This document shows positions 1 to 6,575 of a stretch of DNA of 7,248 nt, piece by piece. Where the stretch lies: positions 1-7,248 of the forward strand of contig JAPJRA010000164.1 in the NCBI GenBank assembly GCA_030824835.1, given 5' to 3'. Source of the stretch: Geminicoccaceae bacterium. Its GTDB lineage: Bacteria > Pseudomonadota > Alphaproteobacteria > Geminicoccales > Geminicoccaceae. How positions within the stretch are numbered: the stretch's first letter is position 1; the number at the start of each line of letters is the position of its first letter. Below the pieces are notes generated by a model. That model ran no database searches, was not told the origin of the DNA, and worked only from the letters and a program-made list of their open reading frames with translations. The translations under genes were made by a program, and so were the position numbers.

Positions 1-289
1 CCCGCAGCCGCTCCCCGGATCGCCCCCCGGCCGCCACGCCCGGCACCGGCCGGCCGCGAGGACCCGCGGGACCACCGATCGCCCGCGTCAGCACCGGCCC
101 CTGCCACCGCTGCGCGAGCGCAGTCGCTGCCGGATGGGAGAGGAGACTGACCACGGCCTCCACCGGAGCCTCGTCCTCCGTCGACAGCCCGACGCGGGCA
201 AGAGCGCGCTCGGTGGCCTCGTCGACGGTCGCCTGGCCGGTCGGGACAAGGCGCACGGTACCTCGCCTTGGTGGACCGGCGTCGATCAT
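1..289 (-). CDS. Unidentified protein, N-terminal 96 residues (runs off left edge)
   Basis: A minus-strand reading frame opens with ATG at 289-287 and stays open to the edge of the window, so the gene is 3'-truncated here. The ATG overlaps the TGA of the upstream glycosyltransferase (ATGA at 289-286), which suggests translational coupling and a shared transcript. Codons end mostly in G or C. The first 60 or so residues read as ordinary protein, with acidic, amphipathic helix-like stretches (TVDEATERALARVGL, APVEAVVSLLSHPA). The last 25 or so visible residues are rich in Gly, Pro and Arg and could be a linker. I see no glycosyltransferase, transporter or methyltransferase motif, no signal peptide and no membrane segment, and I do not recognise the family. 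A later GTG (codon 12) is a possible alternative start, but the overlap favours the ATG. By position it probably serves the same glycan pathway; this is inference only. Confidence 0.6.
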   Translation of the reverse strand, partial: MIDAGPPRRGTVRLVPTGQATVDEATERALARVGLSTEDEAPVEAVVSLLSHPAATALAQRWQGPVLTRAIGGPAGPRGRPVPGVAAGGRSGERLR

Positions 290-1581
290 CGCGCTGAGTA
301 TCCGGCCGTGACCGACGCATAGACAGCCCGCAAACGCTGGGCCGCCAGCTGCCATGTCCAACGCGCGGCCACTTCGTTCCGGGCCGCCGCACCCATGACC
401 CGGCAACGCTCCGGATCCGCGAGCAGCGCCAGCAACGCGGCGGCCAGCGCCTCCGGATCGTCGGGCTCGACCAGGAGCCCCGTCCGGCCATCCTGCACGA
501 GTTCGGGGATGCCACCGGCGCGGCTGGCCACGACCGGGCGCCCGGCCGCCATGGCCTCCACCACCGGCAGCCCGAACGGCTCGGGGATCACCGAAGGCGT
601 CACCACGACCCTGCTCGCGGCATAAAGCTGGGGCATGCCGCTGTAGGGCACGGCCCCTCGGAAGTTCGTACGGCGGCGCGCCTGGGGAGATAGGAGGCGC
701 TCGATCCGCCGTCGGTAGCTGGTGCGGCTGAAGATCACCTGCCGGATGACAGCGGTAAGCGGATCGCGGCCATACAGCTGATGGAGCCGCTTGATGCGCG
801 CGTCCCGGCCGAACTGGTGCAGGATAGAGGCCGGCAGGTAGCCCGGGCGACCGACAAGGTCCAACTGGGCCGACGGCCACCGCTCGACGACATGGTTGAA
901 GGCTCGGGCCAGCACATGGACGCCCTTTTCGGGCGAGATCCGCCCGACATAGAGCAGACGCGGCGGGGCGCCCTGGTCCGCGTGCGGGTAGCCTGCGAAG
1001 AAACTCGGGTCGACCCCGTTGCCGATCATGCTCATCTTCGCGGCGTGCGCCGGGAAGTGGGACGCCATGCGCTGCGCCAGGTGCTCGGAGCAGGTCACAA
1101 CCGCATCGACCGCGCGAAGCGCCTGGTCTGCCGCCGGTGGTGCGAAGCCGAGCGGATGCGGATGATGCAGGTGCAGCACTACCGGCGCCCCGACGGCACG
1201 CAGCGTGGGCGCATGCTGGAGATAGGTGTGGAGATGGACGAGGCTGGGCTGCTGGCACCGGATCTGCTCGGCTGCCTGCTCGAAATAGCGGCGATGAAAG
1301 GCGGACGAGACCGAATGCGCCGACAGGCCGGGCAACAGACCGGACAGCAGCTCGCGTCCCTGCTCGATCTGCCTGCCCGCGACCGGGATCTGCACGACCC
1401 GGTAACCACTGACGATCCTCGTCGCTTCCACGGGTGTGCCGTCGGCGCCGATATAGACCGTCAGGTCGATCCCTGCACCCAGGTGGCGGGCTATCTCGGC
1501 TGCGACGATCCCTGCCGAGCCGCTCAACATGCCGTCAGCCAGCAGCCGATCCTGCGGCTGGCACACCATCGCTACCCGCAT
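286..1581 (-). CDS. GT4-family glycosyltransferase (GT-B fold)
   Basis: A 431-residue retaining glycosyltransferase of the GT4 (Glycos_transf_1) type, expected to move a sugar from a nucleotide donor onto a growing glycan at the cytoplasmic face of the inner membrane. The N-terminal acceptor domain begins MRVAMVCQPQ and has LHLHHPHP at 136-143. The C-terminal donor domain has NGV at 188-190, GRISPEKG at 213-220, and the EX7E signature EPFGLPVVE (Glu334, Glu342) followed by AMAAGRPVV. Between DLVG (241-244) and NFRGAVP (306-312) sits an insertion of about 60 residues, where most GT4 enzymes have a short loop; the divergent glycosyltransferase at 1831 has a related one. The start at 1581 was chosen because the protein then begins at the first beta strand and GGAGAAAGGG lies just upstream; a GTG at 1626 would only add a basic, unconserved leader. 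The stop overlaps the next gene by ATGA. Donor and acceptor cannot be read from the sequence. Confidence 0.93.
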   Translation of the reverse strand: MRVAMVCQPQDRLLADGMLSGSAGIVAAEIARHLGAGIDLTVYIGADGTPVEATRIVSGYRVVQIPVAGRQIEQGRELLSGLLPGLSAHSVSSAFHRRYFEQAAEQIRCQQPSLVHLHTYLQHAPTLRAVGAPVVLHLHHPHPLGFAPPAADQALRAVDAVVTCSEHLAQRMASHFPAHAAKMSMIGNGVDPSFFAGYPHADQGAPPRLLYVGRISPEKGVHVLARAFNHVVERWPSAQLDLVGRPGYLPASILHQFGRDARIKRLHQLYGRDPLTAVIRQVIFSRTSYRRRIERLLSPQARRRTNFRGAVPYSGMPQLYAASRVVVTPSVIPEPFGLPVVEAMAAGRPVVASRAGGIPELVQDGRTGLLVEPDDPEALAAALLALLADPERCRVMGAAARNEVAARWTWQLAAQRLRAVYASVTAGYSAR

Positions 1582-1585
1582 CCTA

Positions 1586-1595
1586 CCCTTTCTCC
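1586..1595 (-). promoter_or_regulatory. Ribosome binding site of the minus-strand glycosyltransferase
   Basis: On the minus strand this reads GGAGAAAGGG. The GGAG lies 10 nt before the ATG at 1581 and the AAAGGG ends 4 nt before it. It supports starting the protein at MRVAMV rather than at the GTG 45 nt further upstream. Confidence 0.65.
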
Positions 1596-1721
1596 GGACC
1601 CCCAGGCCGGACCTCCCCCGGCCCACAGCGCGTGGGAACCAGGATCGTCACGAGGCACCGCGAGCACCGGCACCGCGCCGCAGCAATTTGCCTCGATCGC
1701 TGTGCTCGCACCGCCTATCGT

Positions 1722-1769
1722 GACGCTAGGTTCGGCGGGCAACCGGGTGTAGACGCCCGCCATAGCGTC
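1722..1769. repeat. Nested inverted repeat (two 7-bp arms)
   Basis: The outer arms are GACGCTA (1722-1728) and TAGCGTC (1763-1769); the inner arms are GGCGGGC (1734-1740) and GCCCGCC (1755-1761). All pairs are perfect. The two stems are separated by a 5-nt/1-nt internal loop and enclose a 14-nt loop. GGTT at 1729-1732 could instead pair with AACC at 1741-1744, giving a competing small hairpin. It lies about 60 nt before the GTG of the plus-strand glycosyltransferase, so it could be an operator or a structure in the leader RNA. No U-tract follows, so it is not a classical terminator. Confidence 0.5.
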
Positions 1770-1816
1770 GTCCACGTCCATCCGCGTCACAGGCCGTTCG
1801 GCCGGAGAGCTGCGGC

Positions 1817-1825
1817 AGAGGAAGG
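1817..1825 (+). promoter_or_regulatory. Ribosome binding site of the plus-strand glycosyltransferase
   Basis: AGAGGAAGG lies 5 nt before the GTG at 1831, with GAGG itself 9 nt before it. This strong Shine-Dalgarno sequence is the reason for accepting a GTG start; the protein then begins MKIGWVYP, a typical first beta strand of a GT-B enzyme. Confidence 0.7.
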
Positions 1826-1830
1826 TCTAG

Positions 1831-3099
1831 GTGAAGATAGGCTGGGTCTATCCGCATTCGCGTTTCCCTTCCGCCGATTTCCAGCTGTTCGACGCCTTGG
1901 CCGTCGTCACCTACGAGCTCACCAGGCGGCTGGCGCGCAGCAACGACGTCACGGTCTATGCGCGGCAGGGCAAGGGTGACCTCCCGAGCGAGACCCGTGA
2001 GCAGGTCGAGTTCCGTCGGTTCCCGCAGACGCTGGACCGGCTCATCTGGTCGCTGAACGTCGTCGATCGTTTCGGCCTCACGCCGGCATCTCGGCCACTG
2101 CGCATGACCGACCTCTATTACCGGGTCTTCGCCGAACGGGTGGCGCGGGACGCGGCGAAGCGACGCCTCGACGTCATCCACATCTACGGCACGACCAACT
2201 TCATCCCGGTGATCCGGCGTCGCAACCCCGGCGCGGTGATCGTGCTGCACAGCCACGATCATGCGCTGGTCGACTTCGACCAGGAGCTCACCGCCGCCCG
2301 GCTCGCGGATGCGTCCCTGATCCTCGGCTGCAGCGAGACGCTGACGCGGTCCGTGCAGACTACCTTCCCGAGCCTTGCCGGCCGTACATATGCGCTGCCC
2401 AACGGCGTCGACGAGCGCTTCCTCAATGTCCGCAGCCACCCGGCGTCGAGCGACACGGTCATGTTCGTGGGCCGGCTCGCCCCGGAAAAGGGCGTGCATC
2501 TGCTGCTGCAGGCCTTCGCCCAGCTCGCTCCGACGCTGCCGGAAGCACGGCTGGAGCTGATCGGCCCCCGCGATCTCTCGCCCAAGCAGTTCGTGGACCC
2601 CTTCGAGCGCGATCCGCTCCTGGTTTCGGTCAGCGACTTCTACAGAGCGCCGGACGGCTTCCGTGCGCTGCTGGACGCCACCGCTGCGCCGCTAGGCGGG
2701 CAGGTCACCTTCCGCGGGCCCATCCCGAACGGCGTCATGCATGACGAGCTCGCCCGCGCCGGGATATTCGTCTTCGCCTCGCTGTGGGAAGAACCGTTCG
2801 GTATGCCGGTCATCGAGGCGATGGCCGCCGGTCTTCCTGTCGTGGTCACACGCTCCGGCGCTCTTCCCGAAATTGTCGAGGACGGCGTCAGCGGCATCAT
2901 CGTCCCGCGGGGCGACGTGTCGGCGCTGGCCGCGGCGATCGGTGGCCTGCTCGCGGATCCCGCCAAGCGGACCGCCATTGGTCAGGCGGCCCGGATCCGA
3001 GCTCGGGAACGTTATGGCTGGGACCTGTGCGCCACGAGGCTGCTGGCGTTCTACGACCAGGCCAGAGCGGGCGTGGCGGACACGGCCCGCAGTGCCTGA
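1831..3099 (+). CDS. GT4-family glycosyltransferase (GT-B fold), paralogue of the divergent gene
   Basis: A 422-residue GT4 glycosyltransferase expected to act in the cytoplasm on a lipid-linked or nucleotide-linked glycan intermediate. The N-terminal Rossmann domain starts MKIGWVYPHSRF, with the Gly-rich acceptor loop replaced by a Phe/Pro-rich stretch, and has LHSHDH at 139-144. The C-terminal domain shows LPNGVD (189-194), GRLAPEKG (214-221), and the EX7E motif EPFGMPVIE (Glu321, Glu329) followed by AMAAGLPVV. About 46 residues are inserted between LIG (243-245) and VTFRGPIP (292-299). RDPL in this insertion lies 33 residues before TFRG, nearly the same distance (34) as RDPL in the minus-strand paralogue, so the insertion is probably shared by descent. 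The gene starts with GTG. It is the only plus-strand gene and ends 5 nt from the stop of the methyltransferase gene coming the other way. Donor and acceptor are unknown. Confidence 0.93.
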   Translation: MKIGWVYPHSRFPSADFQLFDALAVVTYELTRRLARSNDVTVYARQGKGDLPSETREQVEFRRFPQTLDRLIWSLNVVDRFGLTPASRPLRMTDLYYRVFAERVARDAAKRRLDVIHIYGTTNFIPVIRRRNPGAVIVLHSHDHALVDFDQELTAARLADASLILGCSETLTRSVQTTFPSLAGRTYALPNGVDERFLNVRSHPASSDTVMFVGRLAPEKGVHLLLQAFAQLAPTLPEARLELIGPRDLSPKQFVDPFERDPLLVSVSDFYRAPDGFRALLDATAAPLGGQVTFRGPIPNGVMHDELARAGIFVFASLWEEPFGMPVIEAMAAGLPVVVTRSGALPEIVEDGVSGIIVPRGDVSALAAAIGGLLADPAKRTAIGQAARIRARERYGWDLCATRLLAFYDQARAGVADTARSA

Positions 3100-3110
3100 A
3101 GGTCTCAGGC
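3094..3110. terminator. Short hairpin spanning the two convergent stop codons
   Basis: GCCTGA (3094-3099) and TCAGGC (3105-3110) form a perfect 6-bp stem around the 5-nt loop AGGTC, and the two TGA stop codons are themselves part of the arms. It is symmetric, so either transcript could fold it. There is no U-run on either side and the stem is short, so terminator activity is uncertain; it may simply reflect two TGA stops placed close together. Confidence 0.25.
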
Positions 3111-4289
3111 GAGCGCGCTGATCTCGGGCTGCAGCCCCAGCCGGAGCAGGTCGTCGCGGATCTCGGCCGTGTAGATGGCGTTCATCACCAGCACGACATC
3201 GGGGCGCAACTCCACCAGCGCCTCCGGGCCTACGATCTCGTGGCCGGTACCGGCCAGGAACTTGCCGTGCTTGTGCGGGTTGATGTCGACCACGGCGGCG
3301 ATCTCGTCGCCCAAACCCAGCGTGGTCAGATAGCTCACCGCCTTGGAGCCGGAGCCCCAGATCGCCACCTTCTTGCCCTGCTCGCGCCAGCCGGCTGCCT
3401 CGGCCCGCAAACCGGCAAGCCGGGTCGCAATATCGGCCTCGAACTTCGCCACCTGGGCCGTGAGCCGGGCGAGGTCGTCCTCCGCCGGCAGCGCAGGCTC
3501 GGTCGGCCCGGCGGCGGGGAAAGCCTCGATCATCAGGTACTGGCCGTCATAGGCCTTCCACAGCTCGGTGACATCGAAGCCCGTGCGGCGGAACAGCCGG
3601 GCCAGCGAGCCCAGCGTGAAGTACGAGCAGTGCTCGTAATAGATATCCCAGAACGCTCCCTCGACCAGCACGCGCTCGAGATCCGGCAGCTCGAAGAACA
3701 CGGGCACCTGTGGCCGGTCACCGATCGCCGATCGCACCAGCCGCATGAACTCCAGCACCTCGTGGATATGCTCGAGCGTATGCCGGCAGCACACATAGTC
3801 CGCCTGCAGATGGCTGTATTTGGGGCCGTAAAAGTCCTGGATGAAGGTCAGCCGCGAGGCGGCCTCGCTCTGTGTCCGCTCCGGACGATAGCCGGGATCG
3901 ATGCCAATGCCGGCGCAGCCGGTATGCTCGCATAAGGCGACCAAGAACTCGCCCTTGCCACAGCCGATCTCGAGCGCGGTCTTCCCGGCAAGGTCGTACT
4001 TCCGCTGCTGGTCGTCGCAGATCTCGGCCACGAAGCGCTGGAACCGCGGCGAGAAGATCTGCGTCTCCTCATAGTCTACCGAGTAGCGATGCGCCGTCGG
4101 GTCGAACAGCAGGTTCTGCACGAAGCCGCAATCGTGGCAGAACCCCAGCTCCAGGTCCTGACGCGGGAAAGCCAGCGCCGCGGCGCGGCTGTCCAGCATC
4201 AGGCAGCTGTGAACCGGGATATTCTCGACTCGGTAGAAGGCGCGGACGTTCGTACCGGCACAGGCAGAACAGGTCTGGCTTGGCGTCAT
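3105..4289 (-). CDS. Class I SAM-dependent methyltransferase, diverged sugar C-methyltransferase paralogue
   Basis: A 394-residue protein with the three-part layout of sugar C-methyltransferases. The N-terminal zinc-binding segment has Cys7, Cys10, Cys51 and Cys54 in two CxxC pairs. The central SAM-binding domain carries ALEIGCGKGEF at 105-115, a textbook motif I. The C-terminal Rossmann-like domain begins VAIWGSGSKA at 308-317. The active-site stretch IYYEHCSYFT (216-225) matches the IYHEHLCYFS of the upstream neighbour and keeps the Tyr-x-Glu-His pattern (Tyr217, Glu219, His220); His174 lines up with the other catalytic-region His. It is therefore probably an active enzyme, either a second C-methyltransferase or one with a changed substrate. 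Overall it differs greatly from its neighbour, so this is an old duplication. It is the last gene of the minus-strand run, 6 nt after the preceding stop, with only a weak ribosome binding site (GTAGAGACGC before the ATG). Its precise substrate cannot be assigned. Confidence 0.85.
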   Translation of the reverse strand: MTPSQTCSACAGTNVRAFYRVENIPVHSCLMLDSRAAALAFPRQDLELGFCHDCGFVQNLLFDPTAHRYSVDYEETQIFSPRFQRFVAEICDDQQRKYDLAGKTALEIGCGKGEFLVALCEHTGCAGIGIDPGYRPERTQSEAASRLTFIQDFYGPKYSHLQADYVCCRHTLEHIHEVLEFMRLVRSAIGDRPQVPVFFELPDLERVLVEGAFWDIYYEHCSYFTLGSLARLFRRTGFDVTELWKAYDGQYLMIEAFPAAGPTEPALPAEDDLARLTAQVAKFEADIATRLAGLRAEAAGWREQGKKVAIWGSGSKAVSYLTTLGLGDEIAAVVDINPHKHGKFLAGTGHEIVGPEALVELRPDVVLVMNAIYTAEIRDDLLRLGLQPEISALA

Positions 4290-4295
4290 GCGTCT

Positions 4296-5534
4296 CTACA
4301 GCACCATGGGCTCGGGAATGGGGACAATGAAGCGACCCCCACGTTCGACATAGGCCGCCTGCTGGCCGACGATCTCCTCCTGGAAGTTCCAGGGCAGGAT
4401 CAGGACATAGTCGGGCTGCCGCTCGACCAGCGTCTCGGGCGCGAGGATCGGTAGCCGTACACCGGGGATCCACTTGCCCTGCTTGAACCGGTTCCGGTCG
4501 ACCACGTATTCCAGCGTCTCGGGGCCGATGCCGACATAGTTGAGGAGGATCGTGCCCTTGGCAGCGGCACCATAGCCGGCAACACTGGCCCCGCTCGCCT
4601 TGAGATCGCCGAGCAGCTTCTGCAAGCTGTCCCGGATTCCCTCCACCCGCCGGGCGAACCCGGCATAGTAGGCGAACCCATCCATGCCGAGCTCGTGCTC
4701 CTCGCGGAGCAGGGCTTCCACCGACGGTTCGCGGGCCGGGCGTCGCTCGGCGAACACCCGCAGCGAGCCGCCATGGATGTCGATCCGCTCGACGCGGTTC
4801 AAGAACAGCCCATGTTGCGCGAACAGGCGGTCGAGGGCCGTCACCGAGAAGTAGCAGAGGTGCTCGTGGTAGATGGTGTCGAACTGACCCTTGTCGATCA
4901 GGTCCCGTACATAGTGCATCTCGAGCACGGCGACGCCGTCGTCCTTCAGCAGGGTCGCGATGCCCTGCACGAAACCGTTGGTGTCGGCCACATGCGCCAG
5001 CACGTTGTTCGCATGGATGACGTCGGCCCGCCGCCCACCACCGGCCAGCTCGTCGGCCAGCTGCCGGCCGAAGAACGCCTGCAGGCTGTCAATGCCCTTG
5101 GCGCGCGCTGCAGCCACCGGTCCCGGCGTCGGGTCGATGCCCAGCACGCCGATGCCGGCGGCGAGGTAGTGCTGCAGCAGGTAGCCGTCGTTGCTCGCCA
5201 GCTCGATGACGAGACTGTCGCGCCCGAGACCCCGCTCCTTGATGCGTGCCGCGACATTGTCCCCGGCGTGACGCACCAGCGCGTCGATGACCGACGAGAA
5301 ATAGGGATAGTCGGCCGCGAACAGCTCTTCCGGCGGCACCGTGTGCAGGATCTGCACCAGCGTGCAATCGGGGCAGAAGGCCACGTCCAGCGGATACCGT
5401 GCCTCGACGCGCTCCAGCGCCTCCGGGGCGATGAAGGCATCTGACGGCGGTAGGTCCCCAAGCGCCAGAAAAGTCTCTAGCCGGTGCGAGCCACAGGCGC
5501 GGCAGGCGTCGATCGGAGCCAGAGCTGCCGTCAT
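4296..5534 (-). CDS. Sugar-nucleotide C-methyltransferase (TcaB9/NovU-like)
   Basis: A 412-residue SAM-dependent enzyme, typical in length for C-3'/C-5' methyltransferases acting on nucleotide-linked 4-keto-6-deoxysugars. The N-terminal zinc site is Cys11, Cys14, Cys54, Cys57 (CRAC and CPDC). SAM motif I is ELASNDGYLLQHY at 111-123, in the form usual for this family. The active-site segment IYHEHLCYFS is at 221-230. The catalytic-site residues I recall for TcaB9 (Tyr76, His181, Tyr222, Glu224, His225) are found here as DYPYFS (Tyr76), LAHVADT (His181) and Tyr222/Glu224/His225, at the same numbers. The C-terminal domain, from VAGYGAAAKGT (318-328), has the KQGKWIPG signature of the Methyltransf_14 fold. 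The start ATG overlaps the stop of the upstream SDR gene (ATGA), with GAGG 4 nt before it inside that gene, which indicates translational coupling. The likely product is a methyl-branched deoxysugar; which carbon is methylated is not readable. Confidence 0.9.
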   Translation of the reverse strand: MTAALAPIDACRACGSHRLETFLALGDLPPSDAFIAPEALERVEARYPLDVAFCPDCTLVQILHTVPPEELFAADYPYFSSVIDALVRHAGDNVAARIKERGLGRDSLVIELASNDGYLLQHYLAAGIGVLGIDPTPGPVAAARAKGIDSLQAFFGRQLADELAGGGRRADVIHANNVLAHVADTNGFVQGIATLLKDDGVAVLEMHYVRDLIDKGQFDTIYHEHLCYFSVTALDRLFAQHGLFLNRVERIDIHGGSLRVFAERRPAREPSVEALLREEHELGMDGFAYYAGFARRVEGIRDSLQKLLGDLKASGASVAGYGAAAKGTILLNYVGIGPETLEYVVDRNRFKQGKWIPGVRLPILAPETLVERQPDYVLILPWNFQEEIVGQQAAYVERGGRFIVPIPEPMVL

Positions 5535-6571
5535 GCAGCCTCGCGCAGGTAACGCATGCTGCTACCGTCGACCCGGCCCGCCGCCATCAGGTCCTTCAGA
5601 TGCAGCACCCGCATCCACCTCGGGCCGAAGAACTGCTCGGCCGTGATCCCCGCATCACGATAGGCGGCATAGATTTCCTCGACGCCGCGCCGCACGGTCC
5701 ATTGGGGCTGGTAGCTCGGCAGGACGCGCCGGATCTTGTCGCAGTTCACACGGTAGTTGCGTCGGTCGGGGCTGGCATCGCTGGCGAAGGAGACGGTGGC
5801 CCCCGGAACGATCTCGGCCACCAGCTCCGCCACCTCGCGGACGCGATAATTCTCGTCGGTGGCGCCGACATTGAATGCCTCGTTGTGCACCTTCTCGCGC
5901 GGCGCCTCGATGACGGCGAGGTAGGCGCGGGCGATGTCCTCGATGTGCACCAGCGGTCGCCACGGCATGCCGTCGCTCTTCATCGTCACCCTGCCGGTGG
6001 TGAACGCGTAGCCGACGAGATTGTTGACGACCAGATCGGCACGCAGCTTGGCCGACATGCCGTAGGCGGTGCCGGCACGCAGGAACACGGGCGTGAAGCT
6101 GTCGTCGGCCAGGGGTGCGATGTCGCGCTCGGACAACACCTTGCTCTCGGCATAGGGCGTCACCGGCTGGAACTCCCCGCTCTCGTCGATGAAACCGTCG
6201 GTGGAGGCGCCGTAATTGCTGCAGGACGAGGCGAACACGAAACGTTCGACCCCGGCGGCCTTGGCGGACTGGGCCAGACGCACCGCCGCCAGATGATTGA
6301 CCTCGTCGGTCATGGCGGGGTTCAGATCGCCGAACGGGTCGTTGGATACCCCCGCCAGATGCAGCACCGCATCGAAGCCCACGAGGGTCCCCGGCACGAC
6401 GTCGCGCACATCCTGCCAGATGACCGGCAGTTCCGGCCGCGGCTGGCCGGGAAACACGCAGCCGGCGAACAGCCCGCTGTCGAGGCCCGTCACCTCATGC
6501 CCGGCACGTTGAAGCAGCGGCACCAAAACCTGGCCGATATAACCGTCGCAGCCGGTGACGAGGACACGCAT
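5531..6571 (-). CDS. NAD-dependent epimerase/dehydratase (extended SDR)
   Basis: A 346-residue extended short-chain dehydrogenase/reductase acting on a nucleotide sugar in the cytoplasm. The Rossmann motif GCDGYIG gives Gly7, Gly10 and Gly13; Asp31 at the end of the second strand suggests NAD(H) rather than NADP(H). HLAG follows at 71-74. The catalytic triad is visible as SSCSNYG (115-121, Ser118 the likely acid/base-region Ser) and YAESK (Tyr140, Lys144). The sugar-binding half includes RPLVHIEDIARAY (205-217) and FNVGA (233-237). The last 40 or so residues (FFGPRWMRVLHLKDLM onward) form the C-terminal tail seen in SDRs that sit beside sugar C-methyltransferases. It begins 4 nt after the cytidylyltransferase stop, with GGGAA inside that gene's last codons as a weak ribosome binding site, and ends in an ATGA overlap with the methyltransferase. 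It could be an epimerase, a 4-ketoreductase or a dehydratase; motifs alone do not decide. Confidence 0.9.
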   Translation of the reverse strand: MRVLVTGCDGYIGQVLVPLLQRAGHEVTGLDSGLFAGCVFPGQPRPELPVIWQDVRDVVPGTLVGFDAVLHLAGVSNDPFGDLNPAMTDEVNHLAAVRLAQSAKAAGVERFVFASSCSNYGASTDGFIDESGEFQPVTPYAESKVLSERDIAPLADDSFTPVFLRAGTAYGMSAKLRADLVVNNLVGYAFTTGRVTMKSDGMPWRPLVHIEDIARAYLAVIEAPREKVHNEAFNVGATDENYRVREVAELVAEIVPGATVSFASDASPDRRNYRVNCDKIRRVLPSYQPQWTVRRGVEEIYAAYRDAGITAEQFFGPRWMRVLHLKDLMAAGRVDGSSMRYLREAA

Positions 6572-6575
6572 CAGT

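Larger units (their letters stand above)
1572..1790 (-). other. Weak 72-codon reading frame, possible gene remnant
   Basis: A minus-strand frame from GTG at 1790 (or ATG at 1781) to a stop at 1572, overlapping the start of the glycosyltransferase gene by 10 nt. The frame is also open back to a TAG near 1829. Its middle (VTIGGASTAIEANCCGAVPV, then LAVP) loosely recalls the nucleotide-binding part of GT-B enzymes, where a Ser-Thr-x-x-Glu-Ala stretch is followed by Gly-x-Pro-Val. No ribosome binding site precedes either start, third-position G/C bias is weaker than in the neighbours, and much of it lies over an inverted repeat. It is either chance coding in GC-rich leader DNA or the tail of a decayed glycosyltransferase. 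I do not treat it as a working gene. Confidence 0.15.
1582..1830. promoter_or_regulatory. Divergent intergenic region between the two glycosyltransferases
   Basis: These 249 nt separate two genes transcribed away from each other, so promoters for both directions should lie here. I could not find a convincing -35/-10 pair on either strand. The only AT-leaning patch is around 1684-1690 (caattt). TTGCCT at 1688-1693 and TATCGT at 1716-1721 are 22 nt apart, too far for a standard sigma-70 promoter. Other structure: a nested inverted repeat at 1722-1769; a 9-bp direct repeat GGCACCGCG at 1654-1662 and 1669-1677; and a 5-bp inverted repeat CCCAC/GTGGG at 1622-1626 and 1632-1636, within the likely leader of the minus-strand gene. 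The short repeats could be chance in such GC-rich DNA. Confidence 0.5.

Noticed and set aside
1582..1626. Upstream GTG start at 1626 for the left glycosyltransferase
   Set aside because: It would add 15 mostly Gly/Arg residues before the first beta strand and would place the good GGAGAAAGGG ribosome binding site inside the gene.
1688..1721. Possible sigma-70 promoter (TTGCCT and TATCGT) for the plus-strand gene
   Set aside because: The spacing is 22 nt and both hexamers match poorly, so it was not called as a promoter.
781..1752. Long plus-strand open frame (323 codons) opposite the left glycosyltransferase
   Set aside because: It lies antisense to a well-supported GT4 gene, has an Arg/Asp/His-rich composition with no family motif, and is the usual by-product of GC-rich coding on the other strand.
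2784..3935. Plus-strand open frame (383 codons) spanning the 3' end of one gene and the antisense of another
   Set aside because: It crosses the convergent junction and overlaps two genes with clear motifs; its sequence is low in recognisable structure.
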